A stretch of 64,000 nt of DNA, from positions 1 to 64,000 of the forward strand of contig JAFQEA010000019.1 in NCBI GenBank assembly GCA_017399185.1, written 5' to 3'. A program made the position numbers and the translations under genes. Numbering within the stretch: position 1 is the stretch's first letter; the number at the start of each line of letters is the position of its first letter. Shown here piece after piece: positions 45,169 through 54,097 of the stretch. Source of the stretch: Clostridia bacterium (GTDB taxonomy: Bacteria > Bacillota > Clostridia > Christensenellales > Borkfalkiaceae). Below the pieces are notes generated by a model that was not told the origin of the DNA, did no database searches, and was given only the letters and a program-made list of their open reading frames with translations.

Positions 45169-46211
45169 TTTTAGCAGACTATTCTTTTGATGAATTACGT
45201 GATTTAATAGTTACGCTTGGTGAAAAGCCATACCGTGCAGGGCAAATTTTTGGTAATCTTGCAAACGGTAAGGCTATTTCGGATATGAGCGATATTTCTA
45301 AAGCCTTAAAGGAAAAACTGCTTGAAAAATTCAGCGATAACGCGCTTGAGATTATTCAGGAATTAACGTCAAAGGACGGCACGAAAAAGTTTTTATACAA
45401 GCTTAACGACGGTAACGTTATAGAAGGCGTTTTAATGTGCTACACCTACGGCAACACCTTGTGTGTTTCAACGCAGGTTGGTTGCAGAATGGGCTGTGCG
45501 TTTTGCGCTTCAACACTGCAAGGGCTTATCCGCAACCTGACGCCGGGCGAAATTTTATCGCAGATTTTGGTTGTTAACCGTCGCTTGGGCGGCGATATTA
45601 ATAATCGCAAAATAACAAACGTTGTTTTGATGGGGAGTGGCGAGCCGCTTGATAACTATCAAAACGTAATCAAATTTTTATCGTTAATGTCGGATAAACG
45701 CGGGATAAATATCAGTCCGCGCAATTTAAGCCTATCAACCTGTGGCCTTGTGCCCGAAATGTTAAAGCTTGCAGGCGAAGGCTATCCTGTAAACTTAACC
45801 TTGTCCTTACATAATCCGTTTGATACAAAGCGCCAACAAATTATGCCTATTGCCAAGGCTTACACCGTACAACAAACGGTTGACGCGCTTGATTATTATT
45901 TTAAGCAGACCGGAAGAAGGTATTATATTGAATATTCACTTATTCTTGGCGAAAACGATACTAACGAGTGCGCTTTAGAGCTTAAAAAGCTTTTTGCGGG
46001 CAAGCCTTGCCATATTAATCTTATAAGGCTTAACAGCGTAAAGGAACGCAATCTTATTGGTACTTCGGACAAGGGTGCTAAAGCCTTTATGGAAAAGCTT
46101 GAAAAGTTAGGGCTTTCTGTAACCTTAAGGCGTAAAATGGGTAACGATATTGAAGGCGCTTGCGGACAGCTTCGGCGTAAATTTATTCAGGAAGGGGGCG
46201 ATTCCAATTAA
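45165..46211 (+). CDS. rlmN: Dual-specificity RNA methyltransferase RlmN
   Basis: RlmN is a radical-SAM enzyme that makes 2-methyladenosine at A2503 of 23S rRNA and A37 of some tRNAs. The 348-residue product has CxxxCxxC at C107, C111 and C114 (CRMGCAFC) and the C-terminal methyl-carrying C333 (EGACGQL). The ATG overlaps the rsmB stop (ATGA). It is followed directly by rsgA; the prpC phosphatase and prkC kinase genes usual between them are absent. Confidence 0.96.
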   Translation: MILADYSFDELRDLIVTLGEKPYRAGQIFGNLANGKAISDMSDISKALKEKLLEKFSDNALEIIQELTSKDGTKKFLYKLNDGNVIEGVLMCYTYGNTLCVSTQVGCRMGCAFCASTLQGLIRNLTPGEILSQILVVNRRLGGDINNRKITNVVLMGSGEPLDNYQNVIKFLSLMSDKRGINISPRNLSLSTCGLVPEMLKLAGEGYPVNLTLSLHNPFDTKRQQIMPIAKAYTVQQTVDALDYYFKQTGRRYYIEYSLILGENDTNECALELKKLFAGKPCHINLIRLNSVKERNLIGTSDKGAKAFMEKLEKLGLSVTLRRKMGNDIEGACGQLRRKFIQEGGDSN

Positions 46212-47052
46212 AGGTAGAGTAATTAGAAGTCGCTCAAAAGAATTTACTATTTTAGCAGATAATAAGGAATACGTTTGTGTTGCAAGGGGTAATTTAAAGC
46301 TTTCTGACGTAAAAATTGTCACGGGTGATATCGTTGAGTTTGATAACGGAGTTATCACAAAAATATATGAGCGCACAACAAGCATTTCTCGACCGCGCGT
46401 TGCTAACGTTGATAGCGTTAATATCGTTATCGCGCACGAGCCCGAGCCCGATTATTTATTGATTGACAAGCTTATTATTCAGTGCCGACAAGCAAAAATC
46501 GGCGTTTATATAACGGTGAATAAATGCGACCTGTCAAATAAGACTTCAGAATACGTTTTAGCTAATTATAAGGGTGCTGTTGACGATATTTTCATTGTTA
46601 GCGCAATAACGGGCGAAGGTATTGAAAGACTTAAAAACACGCTTAAAAATACGCTTTGTTCATTTGCAGGACAATCTGCGGTTGGCAAAACTTCAATAGT
46701 TAACGCCATTTTTGATATTGATAAGCGCGTTAACAGCTTGAGCGATAAAACTGGGCGCGGCAGACATACAACAACTTCCCGCGAGATACATTATTGCGAC
46801 GATATAATGATTGTCGATACCCCAGGTTTTTCTGCGCTTGATGCGCAAGTTGCAAGCAATGAGCTTTGTAATTATTATTCAGATTTTGCACCTTATCTTG
46901 GTAAGTGTTACTTTGTAGGCTGTGCACACGTTGCCGAGCCCGATTGCTTGGTAAAAGAAGCAGTTCTAGATGGCAAGATTTCCAAGGATAGATATAACCG
47001 CTATTGTCAGATTTATAAGGAAATAAAAGAATATGAAAAACGTAGATATTAA
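46150..47052 (+). CDS. rsgA: Ribosome small-subunit GTPase RsgA
   Basis: RsgA checks maturation of the 30S subunit. It is a circularly permuted GTPase: an OB fold at the N-terminus, NKCD (G4), then GQSAVGKTS (G1) and DTPGFS (G3), and a zinc motif with C, C, H and C in GKCYFVGCAHVAEPDC. The family N-terminus begins at KGRVIRSRSKEF. The only canonical start (ATG 46150) lies 61 nt inside rlmN and adds residues absent from the family. An ATT at 46201 with AGGAAGGGGG in front fits better. I give the wide bounds; the true start is probably 46201. Confidence 0.92.
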   Translation: MKALADSFGVNLFRKGAIPIKGRVIRSRSKEFTILADNKEYVCVARGNLKLSDVKIVTGDIVEFDNGVITKIYERTTSISRPRVANVDSVNIVIAHEPEPDYLLIDKLIIQCRQAKIGVYITVNKCDLSNKTSEYVLANYKGAVDDIFIVSAITGEGIERLKNTLKNTLCSFAGQSAVGKTSIVNAIFDIDKRVNSLSDKTGRGRHTTTSREIHYCDDIMIVDTPGFSALDAQVASNELCNYYSDFAPYLGKCYFVGCAHVAEPDCLVKEAVLDGKISKDRYNRYCQIYKEIKEYEKRRY

Positions 47053-47695
47053 AATTGCACCGTCGATACTTTCGGCTGATTTTGCCAATATGGCAAGTGA
47101 TATTATTTCTTTAGAAAATTCCGGTGCGGACATTATACACTGCGACGTAATGGATGGGGTTTTTGTGCCAAATATCACTTTCGGTATCAAAATGATAAGC
47201 GATATAAGAAAGGTTACAAGCTTACCACTTGATTGTCACCTTATGATTGTTGAGCCCGAAAAGTACGTTGAAGCCTTTGCTAAAGCAGGTGCTGATTTTA
47301 TAACCGTGCATTATGAAGCCTGCAAGGATAATTTAGCTGACGTTTTAAAGCTTATCAAATCCTTTGGCGTAAAGTGTGGTGCGGTTATTAATCCAAATAC
47401 CAAGGCAAGCGTTTTAGACGACGTTTTGCCGCTTTGCGATATGGTGCTTGTTATGAGCGTTTATCCCGGCTTTGGCGGTCAATCGTTCATTGCTGAAACA
47501 CTTGATAACGTAAAGTACTTAAGGGCTAAAATAGACCAAATTGACAAGGATATATTGCTTGAAATAGACGGCGGTATCAATAACGATACGGTTAAGCTTG
47601 CAAAAGAGGCAGGGGCTAACGTAATAGTTTCCGGTAACACTATATTTAAAGCTGAATCGCGCGCGCACGCGGTATTATCACTTAAAAACGCATAA
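47033..47695 (+). CDS. rpe: Ribulose-phosphate 3-epimerase
   Basis: Rpe interconverts ribulose-5-phosphate and xylulose-5-phosphate in the pentose phosphate pathway. The 220-residue TIM barrel has the start KIAPSILSADFANM, the metal-binding HCDVMDG and LDCHLMI, and the phosphate-binding EIDGGINNDT and NVIVSGNT. The ATG at 47033 lies within the last codons of rsgA (20-nt overlap), so translation is coupled. A strong terminator follows. Confidence 0.96.
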   Translation: MKNVDIKIAPSILSADFANMASDIISLENSGADIIHCDVMDGVFVPNITFGIKMISDIRKVTSLPLDCHLMIVEPEKYVEAFAKAGADFITVHYEACKDNLADVLKLIKSFGVKCGAVINPNTKASVLDDVLPLCDMVLVMSVYPGFGGQSFIAETLDNVKYLRAKIDQIDKDILLEIDGGINNDTVKLAKEAGANVIVSGNTIFKAESRAHAVLSLKNA

Positions 47696-47705
47696 AAAAG
47701 TATAG

Positions 47706-47745
47706 CAAAAAAGCGACCACCAATTAAGGGTAGTCGCTTTTTTTA
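47706..47745 (+). terminator. rpe terminator
   Basis: AAAAAAGCGAC pairs with GTCGCTTTTTT, extended by an imperfect inner stem, and is followed by T residues. It ends the yicC-rpe unit on the plus strand. Confidence 0.85.
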
Positions 47746-47757
47746 AAGAAAAAATAA

Positions 47758-47782
47758 AAGGTCGCAAAATAGGCGCGACCGG
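47758..47782 (-). terminator. rpmB terminator (minus strand)
   Basis: On the minus strand GGTCGC pairs with GCGACC around a 9-nt loop, followed by TTTTATTTTTT. It stands next to the rpe hairpin, so the convergent genes rpe and rpmB each have their own terminator. Confidence 0.75.
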
Positions 47783-47790
47783 ATAAAAAA

Positions 47791-47979
47791 TTATGCTCTT
47801 TCAACGCTATTGCTCTTTAAGCAACGAGTACAAACGTAAGCAGAGGATACAGTTCCGTCTTTAACGACTTTAACCTTCTGAACGTTCGCATTGTAGGAGC
47901 GTGGTGTTTTGCGATTACTGTGGCTAACCAAGTTACCACTCAATTTACCTTTACCGCATACGCTGCAAACTCTTGACAT
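47791..47979 (-). CDS. rpmB: 50S ribosomal protein L28
   Basis: L28 of 62 residues. It is the zinc-ribbon form, with cysteines C5, C8, C50 and C53 (CSVC and CTRC), plus the family segments NRKTPRSYNANVQKV and VSSAYVCTRCLKS. The minus-strand ATG follows GGAGGTG. In B. subtilis, rpmB also lies opposite to its neighbours beside yloU, so the arrangement is conserved. Confidence 0.97.
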   Translation of the reverse strand: MSRVCSVCGKGKLSGNLVSHSNRKTPRSYNANVQKVKVVKDGTVSSAYVCTRCLKSNSVERA

Positions 47980-48017
47980 ATTAACACCTCCGACACGTTT
48001 TAGAATTCAGCCTTATT

Positions 48018-48046
48018 AATATAACACTAATAAATTTAAAAATCAA
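48018..48046 (-). promoter_or_regulatory. Sigma-A promoter of rpmB
   Basis: On the minus strand: TTGATT (48046-48041), a 17-nt spacer and TATATT (48023-48018). Confidence 0.72.
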
Positions 48047-48146
48047 CTTTTTTTTACTAATTTTTTCAACATATTTGCATTTTTTAAAAAAAAGATTGAT
48101 ATTTTGGCCGCTTTTTGCCAAATCATTAAAATTTGTTTAAAAATGA

Positions 48147-48175
48147 TTGCAAAAGTATTCATTTTATAGTAAAAT
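48147..48175 (+). promoter_or_regulatory. Sigma-A promoter of yloU
   Basis: TTGCAA at 48147-48152, a 17-nt spacer and TAAAAT at 48170-48175. An inverted repeat (AATCATT at 48121, AATGATT at 48142) overlaps the -35 box; its role is unknown. Confidence 0.62.
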
Positions 48176-48206
48176 AGATGCAGTTAAATAGGAGTAGTAT
48201 GTAATT

Positions 48207-48557
48207 ATGGCTGTAAGCACAACAAACATTTACGGTAAAATCTTAATTTCTGAAGAAGCAATCGCAAGGATTGTTTCCCATGTTGCGTTGGATTGCTACG
48301 GCATAGTTGAGCTTGTTTCAAAGGGTGTTAAGGATTCAGTTGACGGCCTATTTGGCAAAAAAACACGTTGCCCTGGTACAAAGGTTGTAACAAATGGCGA
48401 CAAGATTTTTATTGACGTTTACGTTATTATTAAGTTTGGCGTTTCGCTTTCAGCCGTTGCAGAAGCTTTAAAGCAGACAATCAAATATTCTGTTGAGCAT
48501 TCTGCAGGTATGGTTGTTGATACGGTTAACGTTAATATTGTCGGTGTTAAACTATAA
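48207..48557 (+). CDS. yloU: Asp23/Gls24 family protein YloU
   Basis: The second Asp23-family protein in the window, 116 residues, with the family opening GKILISEEAIARIVSHVALD and the tail DTVNVNIVGVKL. It lies beside fakA-like yloV, as in B. subtilis and Staphylococcus. Family members associate with the membrane, but the function is unclear. The ATG follows AGGAG. It has a middle charged insert (GLFGKKTRCPGTK) that yqhY at 5517 lacks in this form. Confidence 0.92.
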   Translation: MAVSTTNIYGKILISEEAIARIVSHVALDCYGIVELVSKGVKDSVDGLFGKKTRCPGTKVVTNGDKIFIDVYVIIKFGVSLSAVAEALKQTIKYSVEHSAGMVVDTVNVNIVGVKL

Positions 48558-48581
48558 AAAAATTTTGGATTTAGGATTATT

Positions 48582-50219
48582 ATGATAAAAACGATTAACG
48601 GCGCAATGTTTGGTAAAATGGTTGAATATGCGTCAAAATTACTTGATTTAAACAGAGAAAAGGTTGACGCGCTAAACGTTTTCCCGGTTCCTGACGGGGA
48701 TACCGGTACCAACATGGGCTTGACAATGCAATCTGCGGTTAGGGGCTTAAAGGAATGTCACACTAACCGTTTAAGCGATATTTGTGACCTTGTTTCTAAA
48801 GGTGCACTTCGCGGCGCAAGGGGTAACTCGGGCGTTATTACTTCACAAATCTTTAAAGGTCTTTGCAAAAGCTTCCGTGATTTAAATGAAATCACCATTA
48901 AAGACTTCGTTAAGGCTATGAAGGCCGCAACTGACACAGCATACGCTGCAGTTTCTAAACCAAAGGAAGGTACAATCTTAACCGTTTGTCGCTTGATGGC
49001 TGCATCTGCACAAAACCAAAAGGTTAAGGATTTTGAGCAATTCTTTGCTAATATTATTGAAGCAGGCGAAATCGCACTTGCTTCTACGCCGGATTTATTA
49101 CCTGTTTTAAAGAAAGCAGGCGTTGTTGACTCCGGTGGTATGGGCTTACTTATCATTTTTAAGGGTATGAACGCTGCACTCCGCGGTGAAACCATTGAAG
49201 ATGTCCCACAAGAAGAAGTTGAAGCTGTTGAAGAGCAACCACAAAAAGAAGAGCCTGTCGTTGTTGATTTGCAAAGTTTAAGCAGCATAGAATTCGCGTA
49301 TTGTACTGAATTTTTTATTATTAATCTTAAAAAACGTACAACACTTGCAGATATTGACAGACTTCGTGAATCACTCTGTACAATCGGCGACAGCGTAATT
49401 TGTATCGGCGACCTAGAGCTTGTTAAGGTTCACGTTCACACAAACAATCCTGGTCACGCGCTTACAAAAGCACTTGCTTTAGGTGAGCTTGATAAGATTA
49501 AAATCGAAAATATGCTCGAACAAAACAGAGCATTAATCAAAAAATACGAAGCTGAACGCAAGCCAATCGGTCTTATTTCAGTTGCTCAAGGCGCAGGTCT
49601 TGCTGAAATGTTCAAGGAACTCAACTGCGATAAGGTTATCGAAGGCGGTCAGACAATGAATCCAAGCGCAAGTGACATTGCCGACGCAATCGCACAGGTT
49701 AACGCTGAAACAATCTTCGTGTTCCCGAACAACAAGAACATTATTTTAGCTGCTGAACAATCAAAATCATTGGTTGAAGGCAGAAAAATCGTTGTTGTTC
49801 CTACTAAAAACATTCCACAAGGCTTATCAGCAGCTATGGCATACGATCCTGAAGCACCGGCTGATGAAAACTTGATGAATATGTTACACGCTATCGATAA
49901 CGTTTCTGACGGACAGGTAACTTACGCCGTAAGAAATACCACCGTTAACGGATTTAACCTTAAAAAAGGCGATTTTATCGGCTTAAACAGCAAGCGTATC
50001 TTATCAAAAGCAAACACGGTTTCTGCCGCAACAATCAAGCTTATTGAAAAGCTTAAGGATAAAAACCACACGCTTATCAATATTTATTACGGTATTGACG
50101 TTAAGGAACAAGATGCAATTCAATTAAGGCACGACGTTGCTGAATTGTATCCTGACTGTGACGTTGAATGCTACAACGGCGGTCAATCGGTTTACTACTA
50201 TATTTTATCTTTAGAATAA
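48582..50219 (+). CDS. fakA: DAK1/DegV-like kinase, fatty acid kinase subunit FakA (YloV)
   Basis: FakA binds ATP and phosphorylates fatty acids presented by a FakB (DegV) partner, feeding phospholipid synthesis. The 545-residue product has an N-terminal DhaL domain with the metal-binding aspartates in PVPDGDTGTN (D38, D40), a linker rich in Glu (EEVEAVEEQPQKEEP) and a C-terminal DegV-like domain. The yloU-yloV pairing supports the call. No fakB is in the window, so the substrate assignment is inferred. Confidence 0.9.
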   Translation: MIKTINGAMFGKMVEYASKLLDLNREKVDALNVFPVPDGDTGTNMGLTMQSAVRGLKECHTNRLSDICDLVSKGALRGARGNSGVITSQIFKGLCKSFRDLNEITIKDFVKAMKAATDTAYAAVSKPKEGTILTVCRLMAASAQNQKVKDFEQFFANIIEAGEIALASTPDLLPVLKKAGVVDSGGMGLLIIFKGMNAALRGETIEDVPQEEVEAVEEQPQKEEPVVVDLQSLSSIEFAYCTEFFIINLKKRTTLADIDRLRESLCTIGDSVICIGDLELVKVHVHTNNPGHALTKALALGELDKIKIENMLEQNRALIKKYEAERKPIGLISVAQGAGLAEMFKELNCDKVIEGGQTMNPSASDIADAIAQVNAETIFVFPNNKNIILAAEQSKSLVEGRKIVVVPTKNIPQGLSAAMAYDPEAPADENLMNMLHAIDNVSDGQVTYAVRNTTVNGFNLKKGDFIGLNSKRILSKANTVSAATIKLIEKLKDKNHTLINIYYGIDVKEQDAIQLRHDVAELYPDCDVECYNGGQSVYYYILSLE

Positions 50220-50225
50220 ATTTTA

Positions 50226-50253
50226 CGGGAAAACTTAATCGTTTTCCCTTTTT
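50226..50253 (+). terminator. fakA terminator
   Basis: GGGAAAAC pairs with GTTTTCCC around a 6-nt loop, followed by five T. The recG ATG begins only 7 nt later. Confidence 0.82.
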
Positions 50254-50259
50254 ATTAAT

Positions 50260-52269
50260 ATGGAATTACGTTACGTTAAAGGCTTATCGGATAAGCGCAT
50301 TGCAGATTTGAATAAGATGAATATAACAACCGCAGAAGAACTTGTGCGGTTGTTTCCGCGTGCTTATTTGGATATGCGCAATCAAGTTAGCCTTATTGAC
50401 GTACAGCATAACGATTTTGCGCTGACTAAAGCAACCGTCGTTGCTATCCCCGAATACGTTCCACAGCGTGCAGGGCGCTCGGTCTTTAAAATTATGTGCG
50501 TGCAGGACGGTGAACCTTTTACCGTGTATTGGTTCAATCAACCTTACGTGCGTGCAAAGCTTAAAGAAGGCGAAACCTATCTGTTTTATGGGCGTGTTCG
50601 CAATCGCTATGGGCTTTCAATGGCAAATCCTACCTTTGAGTTGTGTGATAATAACGTAAATTTGAAGGGGATTGTACCGGTTTATCCGTTAAAAGGCGCT
50701 CTTACGCAGCGCGTTGTGAGAAACGCTATACGTGACGCACTAACTAAAGTCAATATTTCTTCTGTTATTCCGGAGCATTACAGCGCGGTTTATGGGTTAT
50801 CTGACTTAAGAGAAGCCTTTTTATCCGTTCACAATCCGCAGGATATGCAGGAAATTTCTCTTGCAAGCGAGCGTATCGCCACCGAAGAATATTATATATT
50901 GATTTCAGCCTTTAAGTTTATAAAGGGTGACAGACAACAATTAAGGCTAAACAGATATTCGGTAACAGGTCAGCAGCTTAACGCCTTTTCAAAGCGTTTT
51001 GGTTTTGAGTTAACAAACGGTCAAAAAGCCGCAATTAACGATATTTATAAGGATTTAAAACAGCCTGTCGTTATGAACAGACTACTGCAAGGCGACGTTG
51101 GGTGCGGTAAAACCGCGGTTGCAATGTGTGCCTTGTTTATGGCGGTTCAAAGTGGTTATCAAGCAGCACTTCTTGCCCCAACCGAAGTTTTAGCAAAGCA
51201 AAATTACGCATTAGTTCAGCGATTTTTGCCCGAGTTTAAAATTGGTTTTTTAAGTGGCTCGGTATCTGCTTCCGAAAAATCAGCGACAAAAAAGGCAATA
51301 CAAAACGGCGAATATCAAGTTGTTGTCGGTACGCATGCTTTACTTGAAGACAGCGTTAAGTTTAAAAACTTAAGCTTATGTGTTTGTGATGAGCAGCAGC
51401 GTTTTGGTGTTGCACAACGAAACAAGCTTGTACAAAAGGGTTTAGAGCCTGACGTGTTAATTATGAGTGCTACGCCTATTCCACGCACTCTTTCACTCAT
51501 TTTTTACGGTGACCTTGATATATCAACCATACTAGATAAGCCAGTTTCACGCGCTAAAATTCAAACGGGAATCGTTCCACGTGTCAAATATCAAGGTATG
51601 CTTAAATTTGTTGAAGAACAAATCAAAAACGGAAGACAAGCCTACTTTGTCTGTCCTAAAATTGACGGTGATGACGAAGGCGCGGTTTTAAGCGTAACTG
51701 AAATTTATGAAGAGCTTGTAAAGGAACTGCCATCTGTGCGCATAGAACTTTTGCACGGCAGAATGAAAGATACAAAAAAGACTGAAATAATGCTCGATTT
51801 TAAAGCACGCAAAATTGATGCAATCGTATCAACAACTGTAATTGAAGTTGGTATTGACGTGCCAAATGCAACGATAATGTGTATTTTCAGCGCGGATAGA
51901 TTTGGGCTTTCACAGCTGCACCAGTTAAGGGGGCGCGTCGGGCGCGGTAATGAATCAAGCTATTGCTTCCTGCTGTCTGATAGCCAAGCTGAAACTGCAA
52001 TCAGGCGATTAACGGCAATCAAAGATACGGATAACGGCTTTGAAATTTCTGAAATTGACTATTCTGAACGTGGTGGCGGTGACTTTTTAGGTACGCGCCA
52101 AAGCGGCAAAATGATTACAGAGCTTGGTGGATTAAAATACACCACCGCGGCGATTTTCCTTGCAAAAAAGCTTTCAGACCAAGCGTTTAGCGATGGCTCA
52201 AATATACAAATGCTTAAAAAGGTTGCATTGAATAAATACGATAAATTAAAAGACGTTGTACTTAATTAA
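50260..52269 (+). CDS. recG: ATP-dependent DNA helicase RecG
   Basis: RecG reverses stalled replication forks and resolves branched DNA. The 669-residue product has the wedge OB domain (about 50-150), a Walker A (GDVGCGKT, about 280-287), helicase motifs SATPIPRTL and QLRGRVGRG, and a C-terminal region with GDFLGTRQSG. Motif II reads DEQQ at 377-380 instead of the usual DEQH. The ATG has no visible ribosome site because a terminator occupies the upstream bases. It may need read-through or a leaderless transcript. Confidence 0.94.
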   Translation: MELRYVKGLSDKRIADLNKMNITTAEELVRLFPRAYLDMRNQVSLIDVQHNDFALTKATVVAIPEYVPQRAGRSVFKIMCVQDGEPFTVYWFNQPYVRAKLKEGETYLFYGRVRNRYGLSMANPTFELCDNNVNLKGIVPVYPLKGALTQRVVRNAIRDALTKVNISSVIPEHYSAVYGLSDLREAFLSVHNPQDMQEISLASERIATEEYYILISAFKFIKGDRQQLRLNRYSVTGQQLNAFSKRFGFELTNGQKAAINDIYKDLKQPVVMNRLLQGDVGCGKTAVAMCALFMAVQSGYQAALLAPTEVLAKQNYALVQRFLPEFKIGFLSGSVSASEKSATKKAIQNGEYQVVVGTHALLEDSVKFKNLSLCVCDEQQRFGVAQRNKLVQKGLEPDVLIMSATPIPRTLSLIFYGDLDISTILDKPVSRAKIQTGIVPRVKYQGMLKFVEEQIKNGRQAYFVCPKIDGDDEGAVLSVTEIYEELVKELPSVRIELLHGRMKDTKKTEIMLDFKARKIDAIVSTTVIEVGIDVPNATIMCIFSADRFGLSQLHQLRGRVGRGNESSYCFLLSDSQAETAIRRLTAIKDTDNGFEISEIDYSERGGGDFLGTRQSGKMITELGGLKYTTAAIFLAKKLSDQAFSDGSNIQMLKKVALNKYDKLKDVVLN

Positions 52270-52301
52270 AAAAGGGTGTATGCAAAGCATACGCCCTTTA
52301 A
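52269..52301. terminator. Bidirectional terminator between recG and rqcH
   Basis: AAAGGGTGTATGC pairs with GCATACGCCCTTT around AAA. A/T runs on both sides make it usable by both convergent genes. Confidence 0.82.
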
Positions 52302-52303
52302 AA

Positions 52304-54004
52304 TTAATCGTGTGGGTTTGGTGTAACCAAAATTGTTTTATAATCTGTGTAAAAAACCGAGCCTATTTTGCCGTTTGGTTGCTTTTTAACGTATTTCCTT
52401 AACGTATAGTCAACAGGTACCTTGTCAGCATTTTGTGCTTTGCTATAATAAGCACAAAGCTCTGCTGCAAATAATAGTACCATATCGGGCACAGGCTTGG
52501 TTTCGGTACGTATAATTACGTGTGAAGAGTGATAATCTTTAGTATGCAGCCATAAATCGGTTCGATTTGCTTCAGCTAAAAGCCTTTCGTTCTGCAGGTT
52601 GTTTCTGCCTACAAAAATGTCAAATCCAAGATAATTGTACGTTCTGAATACAGATTTTGGGGATTTTGTTTTCTTTGATTTTGTCTGCGATTTTATCAAT
52701 CCGATTAACTGTAATTCTTCTTCGATTTCAATAAAATCTATCATTGACTTACAAAGCTCAATTTCATCAAAAAGGGAAGATATATAAGAAAGCAAGCTTT
52801 TAAGTTCTTCAATTTGCGGCTCAACTGCCTTTACGGTCTTTTTTTCTTTATTGTACTTTTTAAAATACCTTTCGGCGTTTTCTTTCCCGCTTAACTTATT
52901 ATCCAATTTTATTGTTATTGGTTCTTGACTTTCCGTGTAATAGTTTTCAAGTGTAACGCTTGATGCACCTACGGGTATTCTGTATAAATTTGCAATAAGC
53001 AGCTGACCGTAGATCATATTATTTTCCATGTCAGCGCAGTTTAAAAGCTTTTCTAATGCAATTTGATATTTTTTATTAATTTTCTTTTCGTAAGCTTTTA
53101 CTATATCTGAAAGCTTACGTTTTTTATCTTCAAAGCTTTTTGCATTATTGCGCTTTGTGTAGTAGCTATCAATGGCTTCGTTGATTGAATTATAATAGGT
53201 TTTGTCCTTATCAATCGTTATATAGTCGGTAACGAAAAAGTCCTTTGTATCCCTTTGTAAAACGACGTTTGCCTTTATATCGGTATTGTTGTAAAAATCT
53301 AAAAAATGCTTGTAAAAATCTTCGATATTAAAAGTTTTTATGTCAAACGTAAATTGATTGATTTTGACAAAATATCTTTCAACAATTTCAAGTGCAGTTT
53401 GATAAGACACACCTTTAAACGTATTAAAGATGAAGCTTGGTAAATCGCAACCATTATATCCTTTAAGCGCTTCAATAGCACAAGCTTTATCTGATAGCTC
53501 AATCTTATCCTGTGGTTTTGGTAGAACATATTTAAGCCCCGGGAATATCGGTCTTAAGCCTTCAATGGAAGGCGATTGCTTTATCGCACCTAAAATAATA
53601 CCGTTTTCGGTTAAAGTTATATTTGAATATTTACCCATAATTTCGGCATAAATAATCTTTGTTGTTTCTTCACGCAAATCGTTTTTAGATTCAAAAATAA
53701 TCTTAATTATACGTTCAAATGGGACGGAAGATACTTCTTTTATAACGGCGTGTGACAGATGCTTTCTTAAAAGCATGCAAAACGCAGGGGCGTTTATTGG
53801 TGCGGGTAATTTTTCGCACGTTAAACAAACGCGTGCCGATTCAGCCTTTGCGCTGACAGAAAGCATTACGTTTTGATTATTGGCCCTTAAGTATAAAAGT
53901 AAGCTATCTTTATCGGGCTGATTGATTTTATCTATTTTCCCACCCACAAGCAAATTATTAAGCTCTTTTGCGGTATGAAAAATTGAAAAAGCATCTTGAG
54001 GCAT
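52304..54004 (-). CDS. rqcH: Rqc2 homologue RqcH (NFACT / fibronectin-binding family)
   Basis: RqcH adds alanine tails to chains stuck on split 50S subunits, marking them for ClpXP, whose genes lie just upstream on the other strand. The 566-residue product has the NFACT-N domain (VGGKIDKINQPDK), helix-hairpin-helix and a long coiled coil (about 290-450), and the NFACT-R domain with YNYLGFDIFVGRNNLQNE and DLWLHTKDYHSSHVII. The minus-strand ATG follows GGTGA. Where B. subtilis has the Asp-Arg pair D97/R98, here Glu-Arg (FERII) seems to stand. Confidence 0.94.
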   Translation of the reverse strand: MPQDAFSIFHTAKELNNLLVGGKIDKINQPDKDSLLLYLRANNQNVMLSVSAKAESARVCLTCEKLPAPINAPAFCMLLRKHLSHAVIKEVSSVPFERIIKIIFESKNDLREETTKIIYAEIMGKYSNITLTENGIILGAIKQSPSIEGLRPIFPGLKYVLPKPQDKIELSDKACAIEALKGYNGCDLPSFIFNTFKGVSYQTALEIVERYFVKINQFTFDIKTFNIEDFYKHFLDFYNNTDIKANVVLQRDTKDFFVTDYITIDKDKTYYNSINEAIDSYYTKRNNAKSFEDKKRKLSDIVKAYEKKINKKYQIALEKLLNCADMENNMIYGQLLIANLYRIPVGASSVTLENYYTESQEPITIKLDNKLSGKENAERYFKKYNKEKKTVKAVEPQIEELKSLLSYISSLFDEIELCKSMIDFIEIEEELQLIGLIKSQTKSKKTKSPKSVFRTYNYLGFDIFVGRNNLQNERLLAEANRTDLWLHTKDYHSSHVIIRTETKPVPDMVLLFAAELCAYYSKAQNADKVPVDYTLRKYVKKQPNGKIGSVFYTDYKTILVTPNPHD

Positions 54005-54052
54005 TAGTTCACCAAAACAAAATTTAACTAAAGTTAAGTATTTTCTTAACTA

Positions 54053-54081
54053 ATTATATCAAAAAACAATAAATTTGCAAA
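54053..54081 (-). promoter_or_regulatory. Sigma-A promoter of rqcH
   Basis: On the minus strand: TTTGCA (54081-54076), a 17-nt spacer and TATAAT (54058-54053). Confidence 0.7.
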
Positions 54082-54097
54082 TAATTGGCGCAAAAAC

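Noticed and set aside
48758..49288. A long open frame on the minus strand inside fakA
   Set aside because: It is antisense to a conserved gene, is Ser- and Cys-rich in the way of shadow frames, and has no ribosome site.
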